Positions 62,774 through 64,000 of a stretch of 64,000 nucleotides of DNA are shown here, piece after piece. The notes below the pieces were generated by a model. It did no database searches. It had not been told where the DNA came from and saw only the letters and a list, made by a program, of their open reading frames with translations. The DNA comes from PLOWO2-12-38-17 sp963709355 (GTDB taxonomy: Bacteria > Planctomycetota > Brocadiia > Brocadiales > Brocadiaceae). The DNA is taken from contig CAVPVY010000005.1 of the NCBI GenBank assembly GCA_963709355.1, forward strand, positions 62,001-126,000. The letters run 5' to 3'. The translations under genes were made by a program, and so were the position numbers. Each line of letters begins with the position of its first letter. The stretch's first letter is position 1.

Positions 62774-63426
62774 TAATCACCCCCGCCCAGATATGACCGT
62801 TCAATACCAAATATAATTTTTATGGAGGTTGCAATAGCCCCCAGGCTTACGCCAAGAAGTATACCACGTTTTGCGGCAAGATTTGGAACAGCCATAATCC
62901 AGTCAGCAATTACCGGAATGTACTGGGAGATATAATTCCCGATTGGAACCCTTCCGAGCATAACCAGAATAGCTGCAATTAATAGTACGGTTGATTCTTT
63001 TGTGCGTGCTCGGAATGTCCGATATGCCGCTGAAGCGATAAAGAAAGCCAGAATTGAAAAAATTGTTGCGCCTGCCGGCACTTGAACGTAGTAATACAGC
63101 CAGTCGAATGTCGTACCGTCCTGTTTGTCATTCCAGAAAAATTTTCCACCGTTTATGAGTCCAAAGATAACGGTAATAATTGCCCCAAAATAGACAAATA
63201 CACTATATCCCCAACCCTCAACCTTTCGCTTAATTCTTGTCCAGTGAAGATGAAACAGACTGTAAGCGCCAATAAACACGGCAAAGCCTGCGATAATCCT
63301 GTCCCATCTTGATACCACCTCCAATAAATCCTGTGAGAGTTTGTGCGGGACGAAATACTGCATTGCCATGAGCACACCCATGACAAAAGCTATTACTAAT
63401 GGAACTGTACGTTTTAAAAAATTCAT
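62773..63426 (-). CDS. Hypothetical membrane protein, first gene of a membrane operon
   Basis: 217 residues with about five or six helices (TVPLVIAFVMGVLMAMQYF, IIAGFAVFIGAYSLFHLH, YSVFVYFGAIITVIFGLI, AGATIFSILAFFIASAAY, VLLIAAILVMLG) and a GGGD end. No recognised family. It is translationally coupled to the next gene (TAATG). The order with the genes at 61958 and 61212 suggests a membrane complex. Confidence 0.65.
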   Translation of the reverse strand: MNFLKRTVPLVIAFVMGVLMAMQYFVPHKLSQDLLEVVSRWDRIIAGFAVFIGAYSLFHLHWTRIKRKVEGWGYSVFVYFGAIITVIFGLINGGKFFWNDKQDGTTFDWLYYYVQVPAGATIFSILAFFIASAAYRTFRARTKESTVLLIAAILVMLGRVPIGNYISQYIPVIADWIMAVPNLAAKRGILLGVSLGAIATSIKIIFGIERSYLGGGD

Positions 63427-63431
63427 ATTTC

Positions 63432-63879
63432 ACCACGGATTTTCACGGAATTATCACAGAATTATTAAAAAATCCTTCTAAACATTTCAAACTTTTCTGC
63501 TCCAAAGTTAAATAATAAACCAACTCTTAGTCGAGTTGTTTTAAGATAATTTATTAATTGGGCTTCGTCTTGAACTGTTATTTGTTTTACTGCCTTGTTT
63601 TCTACAAGCACCCTATTTTCTACCAAAAGGTCGGCTCTAAACCTGTGTTCAAAAACAACATTCTTATAATAAACATCTAATTCCACTTGTCTTTGATAAT
63701 TTATATTTATTAAACTCAATTCATAACACAAAGCATCCTCATAAACCGATTCTAAATAACCAAATCCAAGTTCTTTGTATACTTCCTTTGCTGCACCTAT
63801 GATTTTGTAAGTTAAATCTTCATATAGTAATTTGCTCATTGTCTATCATTTTTAGTGATATTCCGTGACTTTCCGTGGT
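63432..63879. repeat. Inverted repeats framing the GxxExxY gene
   Basis: 19-bp arms at 63432-63450 (ACCACGGATTTTCACGGAA) and 63861-63879 (reverse complement ACCACGGAAAGTCACGGAA), 16 of 19 identical. They lie just outside the GxxExxY coding region on both sides. Confidence 0.8.
63465..63839 (-). CDS. GxxExxY protein
   Basis: 124 residues: IIGAAKEVYKELGFGYLESVYEDALCYEL contains the G-x2-E-x2-Y signature (GYLESVY). Middle region DVYYKNVVFEHRFRADLLVENRVLVENKAV and end INYLKTTRLRVGLLFNFG show a PD-(D/E)xK nuclease-like pattern (RADLL...VENKAV). The function is unproven. Framed by inverted repeats as though inserted as a cassette between two membrane-protein genes. Confidence 0.85.
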   Translation of the reverse strand: MSKLLYEDLTYKIIGAAKEVYKELGFGYLESVYEDALCYELSLININYQRQVELDVYYKNVVFEHRFRADLLVENRVLVENKAVKQITVQDEAQLINYLKTTRLRVGLLFNFGAEKFEMFRRIF

Positions 63880-63894
63880 AAATTTTTACATTTT

Positions 63895-64000
63895 TCAAAA
63901 AGCCTCGAAAATACGTGTAATATAAGTCAACCCGAAACTGGCTAACATTGTACCCATAACTAATATAATAATAAGAAGACCTTTTCCCACGTCTTGTGCC
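63895..64000 (-). CDS. C-terminus of a membrane protein, runs off the window
   Basis: The minus-strand frame ends AQDVGKGLLIIILVMGTMLA and SFGLTYITRIFEAF before TGA at 63895-63897. One membrane helix is visible. Probably the gene upstream of the membrane operon; no family can be named from 34 residues. Confidence 0.5.
   Translation of the reverse strand, partial: AQDVGKGLLIIILVMGTMLASFGLTYITRIFEAF

Noticed and set aside
1..64000. tRNA, rRNA, prophage, insertion-sequence transposase or restriction-modification genes
   Set aside because: None could be found by reading; only small palindromic repeats and two cassette-like small genes suggest mobility. A tRNAscan or IS search was not possible.

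Overview
The window is AT-rich bacterial DNA. It most resembles an anaerobic planctomycete of the anammox order (Candidatus Brocadiales). This is inferred from the mix of genes: a MetF/MetV acetyl-CoA-pathway module with a GltD/MvhD-type electron-transfer flavoprotein, an archaeal-type RNA ligase with its partner protein, the alternative GlmU-like acyltransferase, SBBP beta-propeller surface proteins, and coding DNA littered with short palindromic repeats. No rRNA or tRNA gene, phage module or CRISPR array was seen.

Layout. 1-4.4 kb: the 5' part of a GT20 trehalose-6-phosphate synthase (minus), a membrane protein, a truncated TetR regulator next to gene debris, a BadF/NagK-type kinase and a small zinc-ribbon protein. 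4.8-10.9 kb (all minus): nadB, a frameshifted yjbQ, then a flavoprotein/ferredoxin/MvhD fusion, metV and metF, read as a methylene-tetrahydrofolate reductase with its electron donor. 11-15.1 kb (plus): UDP-glucuronate decarboxylase, an iron-sulfur flavoprotein, phosphomannomutase/phosphoglucomutase and an exported STN-HEAT protein.

15.2-51.7 kb (almost all plus) is a large surface-glycan locus. It opens with a structured leader and a NusG/UpxY-type antiterminator, followed by a winged-helix regulator, gmd and fcl (GDP-fucose supply), a Wzx-type flippase, many glycosyltransferases (GT2, GT4, GT9, GT-C membrane types) and nine radical SAM proteins, four of them of the B12-binding/HpnR-like architecture or a reduced version of it. 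A split transketolase lying between two paralogous radical SAM/SPASM proteins looks like a dedicated module for building an unusual sugar or side group. Inside the locus, on the opposite strand (41.2-44.4 kb), lies an SBBP-repeat exported protein, frameshifted and colonised by palindromes, whose leader carries a cyclic-di-GMP-I type riboswitch with an overlapping terminator. This links surface-protein expression to c-di-GMP.

51.7-64 kb: a minus-strand GT4, about 1 kb of decayed DNA, a lipoprotein with ten 15-residue Ala/Pro/Glu repeats and seven CxxC...HxC modules, an RCK-DHH phosphoesterase, RNA ligase and its partner (convergent), the GlmU-like protein, a hot-dog-fold protein, a three-gene membrane operon of unknown function, and a GxxExxY gene framed by inverted repeats as if inserted as a cassette. 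The window ends in the C-terminus of another membrane protein.
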